From Streptacidiphilus carbonis (GTDB taxonomy: Bacteria; Actinomycetota; Actinomycetes; Streptomycetales; Streptomycetaceae), in the NCBI RefSeq assembly GCF_000787775.1, contig NZ_BBPM01000027.1, forward strand, positions 1-36,137: a stretch of 36,137 bases of DNA, in the 5' to 3' direction. The position numbers were made by a program, and so were the translations under genes. How positions within the stretch are numbered: position 1 is the stretch's first letter; each line of letters starts with the position of its first letter. The notes under the pieces were generated by a model. It saw only the letters and a list, made by a program, of their open reading frames with translations, searched no databases and was not told the DNA's origin. Shown piece after piece: positions 8,477 to 16,799 of this stretch.

Positions 8477-8533
8477 GGGCAGGGCACCGCGGGGCGCGGC
8501 GCCGGGCAACGCGTGCCCCGCGGTGCCATGCCC
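8477..8533. terminator. Long GC-rich hairpin, likely bidirectional terminator
   Basis: Two 22-nt arms (8477-8498 and 8512-8533) pair with two mismatches around a 13-nt loop. The core arm is GGCACCGCGGGGC. It sits between two converging genes, where a bidirectional terminator would be expected. No T-run follows, which is common in actinomycetes. Confidence 0.6.
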
Positions 8534-8658
8534 GCGCCTCCGCTCCCCCGCTTGTTGCTGCTTTGCGGCGGAGCCGCGAGACGGCCGGCCACGTCGCGTA
8601 ACGGCGAAGGCCGGCCCCACCGGGCCGGGCGCCCATGAAGCCGCTCAAAGGCGGGTAG

Positions 8659-8698
8659 TCAGACGGTGAGTGATTACCGCTCAGAAGGTGAGTACCGC
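8659..8698. repeat. Tandem repeat of the dehydrogenase stop region (2 copies)
   Basis: The last 18 bases of the alcohol dehydrogenase gene (8681-8698) are directly followed downstream by a 22-bp copy (8659-8680) with one substitution and a 4-bp insertion, TGAT. Both carry the TGA in the same position. Confidence 0.8.
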
Positions 8699-9757
8699 GC
8701 GGGCCACCTTTCCGCCGTGCGTGGCCTCTGCGGCGGCGTCGAACTCGTCCACCGGGAAGACCTGGGTGACCAGTTCGTCCAGGAGCAGCCGCCCGTCGCT
8801 GTAGAGGGAGGCGTAGAGCGCGATGTCGACCTGGGGGCGGGACGACCCGTAGCGGCAGCCGAGGATGGACTTGTCCAGGAACATCTCGGCGGGACGGAAG
8901 GACGCCTCCGCCTCGGGTCGGGTCATGCCGAGCAGTACCGCCTGGCCGTGGCGGTTGAGCATGTCCACGGCCTGGCGGACCAGAGCCACAGCCCCGACGC
9001 ACTCGAAGGCGTGGTCGACCCCCTCCGGGAGCAGTGTCTTGACCGCCTCGACCGAGTCGGTGACGGACCGGGCGTCGATGAAGTCCGTTGCTCCGAAGGT
9101 GCGGGCGGCAGGCTGCTTCTCGGCGACCGCGTCCACCGCGATGATCCGGGAGGCGCCCGCGAGCCTCGCACCCTGGATGACGTTGAGGCCGATCCCGCCG
9201 CAGCCGATGACCGCGACGGTGTCGCCGATCCCGACCTTGGCCCGGTTCAGCGCCGCGCCCACCCCGGTGAGGACCCCGCAGCCGATGAGCGCGGCGGAGG
9301 TGAAGGGGATATCCGGGTCGATCCGCACCACCTGGACCGCCTTGACCACGGTGCGTTCGGCGAAGACCGAGGTGGAGGCGAAGTTGTAGAGGGGGGTGCC
9401 GGGTTCGGACTGCCGGGTGAAGGGTTTCCCGGGGAAGCCGATGGCCTTGCGGCACATCGTCGGCCGTCCCCGGCCGCACTCCGCGCAGGTCCCGCAGTTG
9501 GCGAGGGTGGACAACGCGACATGGTCGCCCGGCTGGACATGGGTGACGCCGGGGCCGACGGCCTCGACCGTGCCGGCGCCCTCGTGGCCGAGGACGACCG
9601 GGACCGGGAAGGGAATGGTGCCGTCGATCACGGACAGGTCGCTGTGGCAGAGCCCGGCCGCGGCGATCCGGACCAGCACCTCGCCGAGGCCGGGGTCACG
9701 GACCTCCAGGTCGTCCACCACCTGGGCCGCCTTGCCGTCGAAGATGACGCCCTTCAT
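8681..9757 (-). CDS. Zinc-dependent alcohol dehydrogenase (MDR family)
   Basis: This is a 358-residue medium-chain dehydrogenase. The catalytic zinc site is visible as Cys37 in GLCHSD and His58-Glu59 in LGHEGAG. The structural zinc site is Cys88, Cys91, Cys94 and Cys102. The NAD-binding motif is GCGGIG near residue 184. The closest general type is the class III-like, actinobacterial AdhD/AdhX group, which oxidises primary alcohols or aldehydes. It is the last gene of the SDR-ACAD-ALDH-ADH operon, 23 nt after the aldehyde dehydrogenase, with GAAGGG 7 nt before its ATG. Pairing with the aldehyde dehydrogenase suggests oxidation of an alcohol to an acid that a ligase then activates. The downstream stop region is duplicated. 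Confidence 0.92.
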   Translation of the reverse strand: MKGVIFDGKAAQVVDDLEVRDPGLGEVLVRIAAAGLCHSDLSVIDGTIPFPVPVVLGHEGAGTVEAVGPGVTHVQPGDHVALSTLANCGTCAECGRGRPTMCRKAIGFPGKPFTRQSEPGTPLYNFASTSVFAERTVVKAVQVVRIDPDIPFTSAALIGCGVLTGVGAALNRAKVGIGDTVAVIGCGGIGLNVIQGARLAGASRIIAVDAVAEKQPAARTFGATDFIDARSVTDSVEAVKTLLPEGVDHAFECVGAVALVRQAVDMLNRHGQAVLLGMTRPEAEASFRPAEMFLDKSILGCRYGSSRPQVDIALYASLYSDGRLLLDELVTQVFPVDEFDAAAEATHGGKVARAVLTF

Positions 9758-9780
9758 ATGACTGCCCTTCAGTTGAGGTG

Positions 9781-11364
9781 TTACGACTGCCAGATGACGG
9801 ACTGGAGTTCGCTGTAGGCCTGCAAGCCGTAGGAGCCGCCGTCGCGGCCGATCCCGCTCTGCTTGAAGCCGCCGAAGGGAGCCTCCATGTTGCGCTGGGC
9901 GGTGTTGATGCCGACGTGGCCGGTGCGCAGTCGGGCCGCGAGGGCGTAGGCGCGGGCGGTGTCGGCGGAGAAGACGTAGTCGTACAGGCCGAACTCGGTG
10001 GAGTTGGCGATGGCGATCGCCTCCTCGTCGTCCCGGAACGGGATCACCACCACAACCGGGCCGAAGACCTCCTCGCGGGCGATGGTCATGGCCGGGGTGA
10101 CGTCGGCGAGCAGGGTCGGTGCGACGTAGAAGCCGGTGTCCGGGAAGGCGGGGAAGCCGTCCGTGTGCTCCTTGCGGGTGCCGCCGCAGACCAGTCGGGC
10201 GCCTTCCGTGAGCGCCCCGGCGATGTAGCCCTCGACGCGGTCCCGGTGCAGCGCGGTGATGACCGGGCCGACCGCGGTGTCCGGCGACAGCGGGTCGCCG
10301 ACCCTGAGTGCGGCGGCGTAGGCGGCGAGGCCGCCGACCACCTCGTCGTGGCGGGACTCGTGCACCAGTACCCGGGTGGGCGCGGTGCAGATCTGGCCGG
10401 AGTGGAAGGACCAGGCGGAGCCGATCGCGGAGACGGCGGCGCGCAGGTCGGCGTCGTCCAGGACGATGCCGGCGCCCTTGCCGCCGAGCTCCAGCAGCAG
10501 CCGCTTCATGGTGAACCCGCCGTCCGCGGCGATCCGGCGGCCGACGGAGGTGGACCCGGTGAAGCTGATCATGTCGACGTCCGGGGAAGCGACCAGCGCG
10601 GCGCCGGTGCCCGGCCCCGAGCCGGTGACCACGTTGAAGATCCCGGCTGGTGCTCCGGCCTCCTCGAACACCTCGCCCAGCTTGAGGCAGCCCAGCGGGT
10701 CCTGCGGGGCGGGCTTGGCGACGACCGTGTTGCCGGCCGCGAGCGCGGGGGCGAGCTTTCCGGCCAGATTGACGATGGGGAAGTTGTAGGAGGTGATGCA
10801 GCCGACCACGCCCACCGCGCGCCGCGCCGCGACCGCGCTGGTCAGACCACCTGCCGCCAGCGGCGTGGCGGCGACCGGCTGCGGGACCAGGGCGCTGGTG
10901 CTGGGTTCCAGCGCCCCACGGGCATAGCGGCGGAAGCGCTCGGCCGCGACCGGGACCTGCATCGCCGAGGCGACCCTGATGGTGGCTCCGGTCTCGGCCT
11001 GCAGCAGTGGTACGAAGTCGTCGCTACGGGCCAGCAGCACGTCGGCGATGCGGTCCAGGAGCGCCGCGCGCGTGGCGGGGGTGGTCCTGGACCAGGTGTC
11101 GAACGCCTCCCTGGCGGCGGCGACGGCCTCCGCCACATCGGCGGCCGACGCCTCCGGAGCCAGGCCGACGACCTTCTCGGTGGACGGGTCGACCACCGGG
11201 TAGCTGCCGTCCCCGCCCTCGCGCCAGACGCCGTTGACGAACAGTCGGGCCGGTGAGGGGTCAGCGGCAGGAGACGGAGCCGGGGTCCGGGCCGGAGCAG
11301 GGGTCGGGGCCGCGTCGGATGCGTCGGGTTTACCGGCTGCGGCGGATCTGTCGGCGGGGGTCAT
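9781..11364 (-). CDS. Aldehyde dehydrogenase family protein
   Basis: The 527-residue protein begins with an unusual Ala/Pro/Asp-rich extension of about 40 residues. A complete NAD(P)-dependent aldehyde dehydrogenase follows from LFVNGVWREGG. The general-base glutamate lies in LLLELGGKG and the catalytic cysteine in SGQICTAPTR. The reaction expected is aldehyde to carboxylic acid. The ATG at 11364 overlaps the stop of the upstream acyl-CoA dehydrogenase (ATGA), which supports this start and translational coupling; a later start just before the conserved domain cannot be excluded. It lies in the operon controlled by operator D, before the alcohol dehydrogenase. Confidence 0.92.
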   Translation of the reverse strand: MTPADRSAAAGKPDASDAAPTPAPARTPAPSPAADPSPARLFVNGVWREGGDGSYPVVDPSTEKVVGLAPEASAADVAEAVAAAREAFDTWSRTTPATRAALLDRIADVLLARSDDFVPLLQAETGATIRVASAMQVPVAAERFRRYARGALEPSTSALVPQPVAATPLAAGGLTSAVAARRAVGVVGCITSYNFPIVNLAGKLAPALAAGNTVVAKPAPQDPLGCLKLGEVFEEAGAPAGIFNVVTGSGPGTGAALVASPDVDMISFTGSTSVGRRIAADGGFTMKRLLLELGGKGAGIVLDDADLRAAVSAIGSAWSFHSGQICTAPTRVLVHESRHDEVVGGLAAYAAALRVGDPLSPDTAVGPVITALHRDRVEGYIAGALTEGARLVCGGTRKEHTDGFPAFPDTGFYVAPTLLADVTPAMTIAREEVFGPVVVVIPFRDDEEAIAIANSTEFGLYDYVFSADTARAYALAARLRTGHVGINTAQRNMEAPFGGFKQSGIGRDGGSYGLQAYSELQSVIWQS

Positions 11365-12626
11365 GGGGCGGTCCTGCTTTCTCGGGGCAGGCCGAGGACG
11401 CGCTCGGCGATGAGATTGCGCTGGATCTGGTCGCTGCCGCCGTAGACGGTGTCGGCGCGGGAGAAGAGCATGCGGTGCTGGCTCTGCGTCAGCCGGTACT
11501 CGGCGGGGTCGTGCGGGCCGCGGCCGAGTGCCGCTGAGGCCCCCTGCACCTGGAGTGACAGTTCGCCGAGCCGCTGGTGCCAACCTCCCCAGACCAGCTT
11601 GGCCACAGCGGCGGTGCCGGGTTCGGCCGTGCCCAGGGTGCGCAAGGCGTTGCAGCGCATGACATGGAGCTCGGCCCACTGGCGGGTGAGCCGCTCTCGC
11701 AGTACCGGGTCGTTGAGCGCACCCGAGGCTCTGGCAGTGGAGACCACCTCGTCCAGCTCCCTGACGTAGCCGATCTGGCGGGCCAGCATGCCGACGCCGC
11801 GCTCGAACGACAGCAGGTCCATGGCGACCCGCCAGCCGTCGCCGGGCTTGCCGAGGACATGCTCCGCGGCGGCCTCGGCTCGGTCGAAGAAGACCTCGCT
11901 GAACTCGGAGTCCCCGTCGAGCTGCCGGATCGGCCGGACCTCGATCCGTCCGGGCTGGTCCATCGGCACCAGCAGCAGGCTGAGCCCGTGGTGGCGCTGC
12001 GAGCCGGGTTCGGTGCGGGCCAGCACGAAGCACCACTCGGCCCACTGGGAGAGGGAGGTCCAGGTCTTCTGCCCGGTGACGCGCCAACTGCCGTCAGCAT
12101 GGCGGGATCCGGTGGTGCGGACGGCGGCCAGGTCGGAGCCTGCGCCGGGTTCGCTGTAGCCCTGGCACCAGATCTCCTCACCGCTTGCGATCCGCGGCAG
12201 AAAGCGCTTGCGCTGATCGGGGGTGCCGTGCCGGAGCAGGGTGGGGGCGAGCAGGTGCTCGCCCACGATGCCGAGCGGGGCCGGGCCGGCCGCGCGGGCG
12301 TACTCCTCGGCCCAGACCACCTGGCGGGAGAGGGGGGTCTCGGCGCTGCCGTCCTGGGACCCGACGGACCGGGTTCGGGGCCAGCCGAGGCCGATCCAGC
12401 CGCCGCGGCCGAGCTCGCGCTCCCAGGCCCGGCGGCGGTCGGGGTCGAGGCCGTGGGCGGAAATGGCGGTGGCGGTTGCGGTGGCGGTACCGCCGTTGGT
12501 ACCGGGGCTGGTACCGGCGCTGGTGCGCAGATCGGCGAAGGGGCCGTCGCCGTCGAGCCGTTGGGCGAGCCAGTTGCGTGCGCGGGCGCGGAAGGCCTCG
12601 TCGTCGGGGCTGAAGGAGAAGTCCAT
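11361..12626 (-). CDS. Acyl-CoA dehydrogenase family protein
   Basis: This is a 421-residue acyl-CoA dehydrogenase with the N-terminal helical domain, the FAD/substrate segment WCQGYSEPGAGSDLAAVR in the middle beta domain, and the C-terminal helical domain ending in GGSDQIQRNLIAERVLGLPR. It should introduce a double bond into an acyl-CoA, passing electrons to ETF. It is paralogous to the product at 18139-19368, sharing the same central and C-terminal motifs. Residues about 34-54 are a Gly/Thr/Ala low-complexity insertion (GTATATATA) that lies at a surface loop in the family. The gene starts 18 nt after the SDR gene and overlaps the aldehyde dehydrogenase start by 4 nt, so it is in the operon. 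The ribosome binding site is weak. Confidence 0.92.
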   Translation of the reverse strand: MDFSFSPDDEAFRARARNWLAQRLDGDGPFADLRTSAGTSPGTNGGTATATATAISAHGLDPDRRRAWERELGRGGWIGLGWPRTRSVGSQDGSAETPLSRQVVWAEEYARAAGPAPLGIVGEHLLAPTLLRHGTPDQRKRFLPRIASGEEIWCQGYSEPGAGSDLAAVRTTGSRHADGSWRVTGQKTWTSLSQWAEWCFVLARTEPGSQRHHGLSLLLVPMDQPGRIEVRPIRQLDGDSEFSEVFFDRAEAAAEHVLGKPGDGWRVAMDLLSFERGVGMLARQIGYVRELDEVVSTARASGALNDPVLRERLTRQWAELHVMRCNALRTLGTAEPGTAAVAKLVWGGWHQRLGELSLQVQGASAALGRGPHDPAEYRLTQSQHRMLFSRADTVYGGSDQIQRNLIAERVLGLPRESRTAP

Positions 12627-12644
12627 GGCGGGTACCGGCCGCGC

Positions 12645-13568
12645 TCAGGCGTTGGGGCGCTGGTTGGCGGCGGCGGCCCTGGCCATGGCCTCCAGGTGGG
12701 CCAGCATCGGCATCGGGTCGGTGCCGACCGTCCCGGGGAGCACCTCGGCGATGCGCTGCGGCGTCCAGGAGATCCCGTCGTGGTCCGTCGCCTCCGCATG
12801 CACCGAGCGGAGCTCGCGCGGCTGGGCCCAGACGGCGATCTTGGGTCCGGCGACGGTGTAGACCTGTCCGGTGACGTCGGCGGCCTGGTCGGACAGCAGA
12901 TAGACGACCAGGGCGGCGACGTCCTCCGGCTCGCCGATCTCCTTGAGCTCCATCGGGACGTTGGCCGACATCCGGGTCCTGGCCACCGGGGCGACGCAGT
13001 TGGCGGTGACGCCGTACTTGTTCAGGCCGAGCGCGGCGCTGCGGACCAAAGAGATGATGCCGCCCTTGGCCGCGCTGTAGTTGGCCTGGCTGACGCTGCC
13101 GGTGTGGTTGCCGCTGGTGAACCCGATGAGCCGGCCCCCGCCCTGACGGCGCATCAGCTCGGAGGCGGCCCGGAACACGGTGAAGGTGCCCTTGAGGTGG
13201 GTGGCCAGGACCAGGTCCCACTCCTCCTCGGACATGTTGAAGAGCATCCGCTCGCGCAGGATCCCGGCGACGCACACGGCTCCGTCCAGCCGGCCCCAGG
13301 TGTCCACGGCGGTGCTGACGACGCGCTGCCCGCCGGCCATGGTGGAGACGTCGTCGGCGACGGCGACGGCTTCTCCCCCGGCGGACTGGATCTCCTTCAC
13401 CACGGCGTCCGCGACCTCGCTGGTCGGGTCGCCGCCCCCGATGCCGACCCCGTAGTCGTTGACCACGACCTTGGCGCCCTCTGCCGCGCAGGCCAGGGCG
13501 ACCGCACGTCCGATGCCGCGCCCGGCGCCGGTAACCGCCACCACCATGCCGTGCAGGAACTCGCCCAC
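12645..13568 (-). CDS. SDR-family oxidoreductase, likely 3-hydroxyacyl-CoA dehydrogenase
   Basis: The 307-residue protein has the NAD-binding glycine motif TGAGRGIGRA (about 14-23). The active-site tyrosine and lysine are in YSAAKGG, and the serine lies in the preceding strand (FTSGNHTG). The acidic stretch VVNDYGVG and its length are like those of the dehydrogenase part of multifunctional protein 2 and related bacterial 3-hydroxyacyl-CoA or hydroxysteroid dehydrogenases. It would act after the crotonase in beta-oxidation. A GTG start at 13568 with GAGGAGGG 7 nt upstream is clear. It is the first gene of a four-gene operon (SDR, ACAD, ALDH, ADH). Operator D lies immediately upstream of the ribosome binding site. 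Confidence 0.9.
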   Translation of the reverse strand: MGEFLHGMVVAVTGAGRGIGRAVALACAAEGAKVVVNDYGVGIGGGDPTSEVADAVVKEIQSAGGEAVAVADDVSTMAGGQRVVSTAVDTWGRLDGAVCVAGILRERMLFNMSEEEWDLVLATHLKGTFTVFRAASELMRRQGGGRLIGFTSGNHTGSVSQANYSAAKGGIISLVRSAALGLNKYGVTANCVAPVARTRMSANVPMELKEIGEPEDVAALVVYLLSDQAADVTGQVYTVAGPKIAVWAQPRELRSVHAEATDHDGISWTPQRIAEVLPGTVGTDPMPMLAHLEAMARAAAANQRPNA

Positions 13569-13582
13569 GTCGCAGCCCTCCT

Positions 13583-13611
13583 CTAGAATCTGACGGACCG
13601 TTAGATTCTAG
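13583..13611. promoter_or_regulatory. Regulon operator, site D, within a 29-bp palindrome
   Basis: The core TCTGAC-GGACC-GTTAGA (13589-13605) is one of the seven regulon sites. Here the symmetry extends outward to 14-nt arms with a single mismatched pair, centred on 13597. The core ends 21 nt before the SDR start codon, next to its ribosome binding site. Confidence 0.82.
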
Positions 13612-13636
13612 GTACGGGATCGAGCCGCGCAACAGT

Positions 13637-13653
13637 CCTGACAGGCCGTCAGA
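13637..13653. promoter_or_regulatory. Regulon operator, site E
   Basis: The palindrome CCTGAC-AGGCC-GTCAGA ends 42 nt before the cyclase start. Its centre is 48 bp from that of site D, so the divergent promoter pair has one operator per arm. Confidence 0.8.
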
Positions 13654-13694
13654 ATCGGCAGCACCGGAACCACCATGGCAAGGGGAGGCCGCAC

Positions 13695-14630
13695 ATGCCC
13701 GCACTCACCGACTTCGACGCGTTCCGCGACATCGCCAAGCGCGTCAACAACTGGGGGCGCTGGGGCGCCGAGGACGAGATCGGCACCCTCAACCTGATCA
13801 CGCCCGAGACGGTCAGGGCCGCCGCGGCGACGGTCCACACCGGGCGCCGGATCTCGCTGGCACTGCCGTTGCAGCAGTACGGGGTGCAGACCGGGATGAT
13901 CCAGGGACGGGTCAACCCGCTGCACACCATGGTCGCGCTGAACTGGGAGATGTTCGAGCCCGGCGCCGTCGCCACCAGCGACGACGTGGTGACCATGGGC
14001 CTGCAGGCGGGCACCCACTGGGACGGCCTGGGGCATGTCAGCCACGGTGGCCGGATCTACAACAACCGTCCGGCCGGCACCATCACGGCCCAGGAGGGGG
14101 CCGCCTACAGCGGCGTGGAGAAGGCCCCGCCGATGGTCGGACGCGGCGTGCTGCTGGACGTCGCCCTGGCCCGGGGGGTGGACCGGCTGCCCGGCGGCCA
14201 CGCGGTCACCCCCGAGGATCTGGCGGCCGCCGAGGAGTTGGCGCGGACGACCGTGCGGGCCGGGGACATCGTGCTGGTGCGCACCGGGCAGATCCAGCTC
14301 TACCTGGGCGGCGACCGGGACGCGTACGCCTTCCCCTCCCCCGGGCTGTCACTGCGCACCCCCGAGTGGTTCCACGCGAGGGATGTGGCCGCGGTCGCCA
14401 ATGACACCCTGACCTTCGAGATCTTCCCGCCCGAGGTCGACGGGCTCTATCTGCCGGTCCATGCGCTGGATCTGGTGGAGATGGGGATGATGCAGGGTCA
14501 GAACTGGAACCTGGAGCAACTGGCGGCCGAGTGCGCCGAAGACGGTGTGTACGAGTTCCTCCTCGCGGCGCCACCGGAGCCGTTCACCGGCGCGGTCGGT
14601 GCGCCTGTCGCACCGGTGGCCGTTCGCTAG
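13695..14630 (+). CDS. Cyclase family protein (metal-dependent hydrolase)
   Basis: This 311-residue protein belongs to the cyclase/kynurenine-formamidase superfamily (PF04199). The metal-binding motif is present as AGTHWDGLGHVSH, and a second conserved region with a histidine is LYLPVHALDL. Members hydrolyse amide, lactone or ring C-C bonds with a bound divalent metal. The start at 13695 has GGGGAGG 6 nt upstream. It is divergent from the SDR operon and has its own operator (site E). A strong terminator follows at 14711-14742. In the pathway it could open a ring or lactone; this is inference from the family. Confidence 0.88.
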   Translation: MPALTDFDAFRDIAKRVNNWGRWGAEDEIGTLNLITPETVRAAAATVHTGRRISLALPLQQYGVQTGMIQGRVNPLHTMVALNWEMFEPGAVATSDDVVTMGLQAGTHWDGLGHVSHGGRIYNNRPAGTITAQEGAAYSGVEKAPPMVGRGVLLDVALARGVDRLPGGHAVTPEDLAAAEELARTTVRAGDIVLVRTGQIQLYLGGDRDAYAFPSPGLSLRTPEWFHARDVAAVANDTLTFEIFPPEVDGLYLPVHALDLVEMGMMQGQNWNLEQLAAECAEDGVYEFLLAAPPEPFTGAVGAPVAPVAVR

Positions 14631-14710
14631 CCCTCGCCGCCCCTGCCGGGTCGCGCAGGCAGCTGATCGGTTCAACCGACAAGCAGAGCAACGGGGATGA
14701 GTGCGGCTGC

Positions 14711-14742
14711 ACGGGGCCGGCGGTCCAGACCGCCGGCCCCGT
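14711..14742 (+). terminator. Perfect hairpin terminator after the cyclase gene
   Basis: Two 15-nt arms (ACGGGGCCGGCGGTC at 14711-14725 and its complement at 14728-14742) are separated by two bases. It lies about 80 nt after the cyclase stop. There is no T-run. Confidence 0.8.
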
Positions 14743-14775
14743 CGGCCGTTGCTGGATCCGATGGCAACGACGAAC

Positions 14776-14827
14776 GGGTGGCGAGACGCCGTACTCGTCT
14801 CGAGCACGGTACGGAGTCTCGCCACCC
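14776..14827. repeat. 52-nt inverted repeat with 19-nt arms
   Basis: Arms 14776-14794 and 14809-14827 (GGGTGGCGAGAC... against ...GTCTCGCCACCC) pair with one mismatch around a 14-nt loop that contains CTCGAG. It sits 33 nt after the cyclase terminator, so it is not needed as that gene's terminator. It may stop transcription from the SGNH side, fold as part of a small RNA, or be a remnant of a small mobile element. Confidence 0.75.
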
Positions 14828-15096
14828 AGCCTCGACGCATGGGCCCTGACCAGCGCCGGCACAATCCGCACTCGCCAAGGACAGCCGGATGCGACCACTG
14901 CCGCCCGGGCCCTCGACGTCCCCTCGCAACGAATTGCTCAACCCAAGAGTGATCAGGCGAATACGTCACGTCAATGGGTTGTCCGCAATTCGGATTGGTT
15001 GCGTACGCTTTCGGACGACTGATCGACTGCCGCTTTCGGCACTTCACGCCCCTTGCGCGCCCCCTGGGTTTACCCTGCACACCCCGCTCGCACGCC

Positions 15097-16239
15097 TCAG
15101 CGAGCGCCCTCGCGCGCCGCGAAGCGCTCCCCCATCAGCCCCTGGGATCGCACATCCGGATGGAGTCCGTCCGAAAGGCCGCCTGCCGCGGCGTCCTGAG
15201 CACTGAAGAGTTCGCGGCCATCGACCCAGGTCAGAGCCCTGTCGCCGCGCCTTTGCAGAAGGGTCACGACTTCCTCGAAAATGCTCCTCATCTGGCGCAG
15301 CGTCAGATCCCCCTCGACCTCCACCCCGCTGCCGTCCGGGTTCCGGCGGCAGGCGACCACGGAGTCCTCGCGCTCGCCGCCGTGGACCGGGCCGAGAACG
15401 GTGATCGGGACATGGGACTGGAGTGACCGGATTGTGGCCAGGAATCCATGGAGGGAGGGAGCCAGTGTTCGCTCGCGAAGAGCCGCCGTGTTGTGGATGT
15501 TTATCCCGATTTCCATGGTGATATGGTCAGTTGCCCGCTCGCCGATCATCCGGGCCACCAGCGGATCGAGCAGGCAGGCTCCGCCGAAGCCCAGGTTGGT
15601 GACGTTCCGTCCGAGCAGCCGGGCCGCGACGGCCGGCCAGGTGGCGGCGGGTGAGGCGGGTGGGACGGCGAAGCCGTGGGTGATGCTGCTGCCGTAGACC
15701 GTCCACCTGGGTCGCCGGTCCGGCGGTGCCGGGAGCAGTGCGGCTCCGTCGAGCGCGTGCAGTCCGCGGACCCGGACCGGGGCCAGGGTCGGCAGCCAGA
15801 GCTCCAGCAGCTTCTCCCCCGGCGGCAGGTCCTCGAAGACGGCGCCGGGTCCGGACTGCCCGAGGTCGGCCTGCCGCCACAGGCCGGTGGCGGGGGCGGC
15901 GGGGCCGGTGGGGACAGCGGGGGTGGCGTCGTTGTGGTCGTCGCCGTCGAACAGCAGGTCGCAGACGCCGGGAAAGCCAGGGCCGCCGTCCAGCCGTACC
16001 GCCCCGGCGTCCAGTCGGAGGCCGCGTGCGGCGGTCCGCACCCTGATCCGCGCGCCGCAGGCGCTCATCGCCGGCAGCACCAGGGCGGGGTGGTGCAGTT
16101 CCAGATCCGCGACCGGCAGCCGCCACGGCATGAACCACGATCCGTCGGGCGCGTGCTCCAGGTCGATGACCCCTTCCAGGGCCGCGGCCACCCGGGGCGC
16201 GGCCCAGGAGGACGACGCAGGTGCCGCGTCGCTGGCCAC
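15097..16239 (-). CDS. SGNH/GDSL hydrolase family protein
   Basis: The 380-residue protein has an N-terminal beta-rich domain (about 1-170) resembling the GxDLY-type domain. An SGNH hydrolase domain follows: block I is YGSSITHG with the nucleophilic serine, block II is NLGFGGAC, block III is EIGINIHN, and block V is DGLHPD with the catalytic Asp and His. The layout fits the Lipase_GDSL_3 group (PF14606/PF14607), esterases or deacetylases probably acting on sugar or acyl esters. No signal peptide is seen. The GTG at 16239 has only a weak AGGA site and other starts are possible. No regulon operator lies upstream, and a TCTGGC-N5-GTCAGA match inside the coding region looks accidental. Confidence 0.82.
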   Translation of the reverse strand: MASDAAPASSSWAAPRVAAALEGVIDLEHAPDGSWFMPWRLPVADLELHHPALVLPAMSACGARIRVRTAARGLRLDAGAVRLDGGPGFPGVCDLLFDGDDHNDATPAVPTGPAAPATGLWRQADLGQSGPGAVFEDLPPGEKLLELWLPTLAPVRVRGLHALDGAALLPAPPDRRPRWTVYGSSITHGFAVPPASPAATWPAVAARLLGRNVTNLGFGGACLLDPLVARMIGERATDHITMEIGINIHNTAALRERTLAPSLHGFLATIRSLQSHVPITVLGPVHGGEREDSVVACRRNPDGSGVEVEGDLTLRQMRSIFEEVVTLLQRRGDRALTWVDGRELFSAQDAAAGGLSDGLHPDVRSQGLMGERFAAREGAR

Positions 16240-16322
16240 TCCTGACCGCCCCCGATCCGGTGGTCGTCCGGCTGCATCCGTCTGTGAGTCCGGGTATCGA
16301 TCTCGCTAGCGACTGTTCGGGG

Positions 16323-16799
16323 CTAACCGACCAGCAGTTGTTGCAGGGTCAGCATCGCCTCGGCATCGAGCACCGGTGGGCCGCTCTCCCTGGGTTCCCG
16401 CTCGATCTCGCACCACACCCGCTTGCCCTGGCCGTCCGGGAACCAGCCCCAACGGTCGCAGAGGTTCTCCACCAGTTCCAGACCGCGTCCGTTGGTCGCC
16501 TCGCCCGGCGCGTGTCTCGGCCGGGGCGGCCGCTCGCTGGCATCGGCGACCTCGACCCGCACCGGGCGCCGGTCCGCGTCGTCCCCGCCGACCGGGAACT
16601 GAAGGCACAGCACCGCCGGATTCCCGGTGTGCACCACGGCGTTGGTGACCAGCTCGGACACCACCAGCACCAACGTCTCCGCCAGCGCCGCATCCGGATC
16701 GAACCCGCATCCGGACAGCCGTGACCTGGTCCACCTGCGAGCCCGTCCGACCTCGGCCGGATCCGCCTCGACGGCGATCTGCACCTGAAGCACCTGCAC
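16323..16799 (-). CDS. RsbW-like ATP-binding protein (HATPase_c_2)
   Basis: This 158-residue single-domain protein carries the GHKL ATPase N-box in ELVTNAVVHT and the G-box in TNGRGLELVENLCDRWG. This is the anti-sigma-factor/serine-kinase type that is highly multiplied in streptomycetes. Such proteins bind and phosphorylate STAS-domain antagonists or regulate sigma factors, but the partner of this one is not evident; the nearest STAS gene is 10 kb away. The GTG at 16799 has only a weak purine-rich site (GGTGGTG). The gene stands alone and lies downstream of the ACAD operon on the same strand, with about 320 bp between. No regulon operator precedes it. Confidence 0.87.
   Translation of the reverse strand: MQVLQVQIAVEADPAEVGRARRWTRSRLSGCGFDPDAALAETLVLVVSELVTNAVVHTGNPAVLCLQFPVGGDDADRRPVRVEVADASERPPRPRHAPGEATNGRGLELVENLCDRWGWFPDGQGKRVWCEIEREPRESGPPVLDAEAMLTLQQLLVG

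Larger units (their letters stand above)
8193..8680. other. Gene-free convergent stretch (about 490 bp)
   Basis: This gap lies between the converging GlxA and alcohol dehydrogenase genes. It holds an octamer tandem repeat (8325-8361), a long imperfect hairpin (8477-8533) and a repeat of the dehydrogenase stop region (8659-8680). The open frames here are rich in Arg, Pro and Ala, lack ribosome binding sites and do not look coding. Confidence 0.6.
14631..15096. other. Gene-free convergent stretch (about 470 bp)
   Basis: The stretch lies between the converging cyclase and SGNH hydrolase genes. It holds a perfect terminator hairpin, a second long hairpin (14776-14827) and a somewhat less GC-rich part (about 14940-15030). 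That part has a promoter-like pair on the plus strand, TTGTCC and TACGCT, spaced about 19 nt. No convincing coding frame with a ribosome binding site was seen. An unannotated small RNA is possible but unproven. Confidence 0.5.

Noticed and set aside
8193-8680. CRISPR array or mobile element suggested by the repeats
   Set aside because: The octamers are adjacent without spacers, there are no cas or transposase genes, and no target-site duplication is visible.
9778-13586. Plus-strand open frames opposite the ALDH, ACAD and SDR genes
   Set aside because: All are low-complexity Gly/Val/Asp/Arg shadows of the recognised operon.
15291-15307. TCTGGC-N5-GTCAGA resembling the regulon operator
   Set aside because: It has a mismatch in the left arm and lies deep inside the SGNH hydrolase coding region, so it is probably chance.
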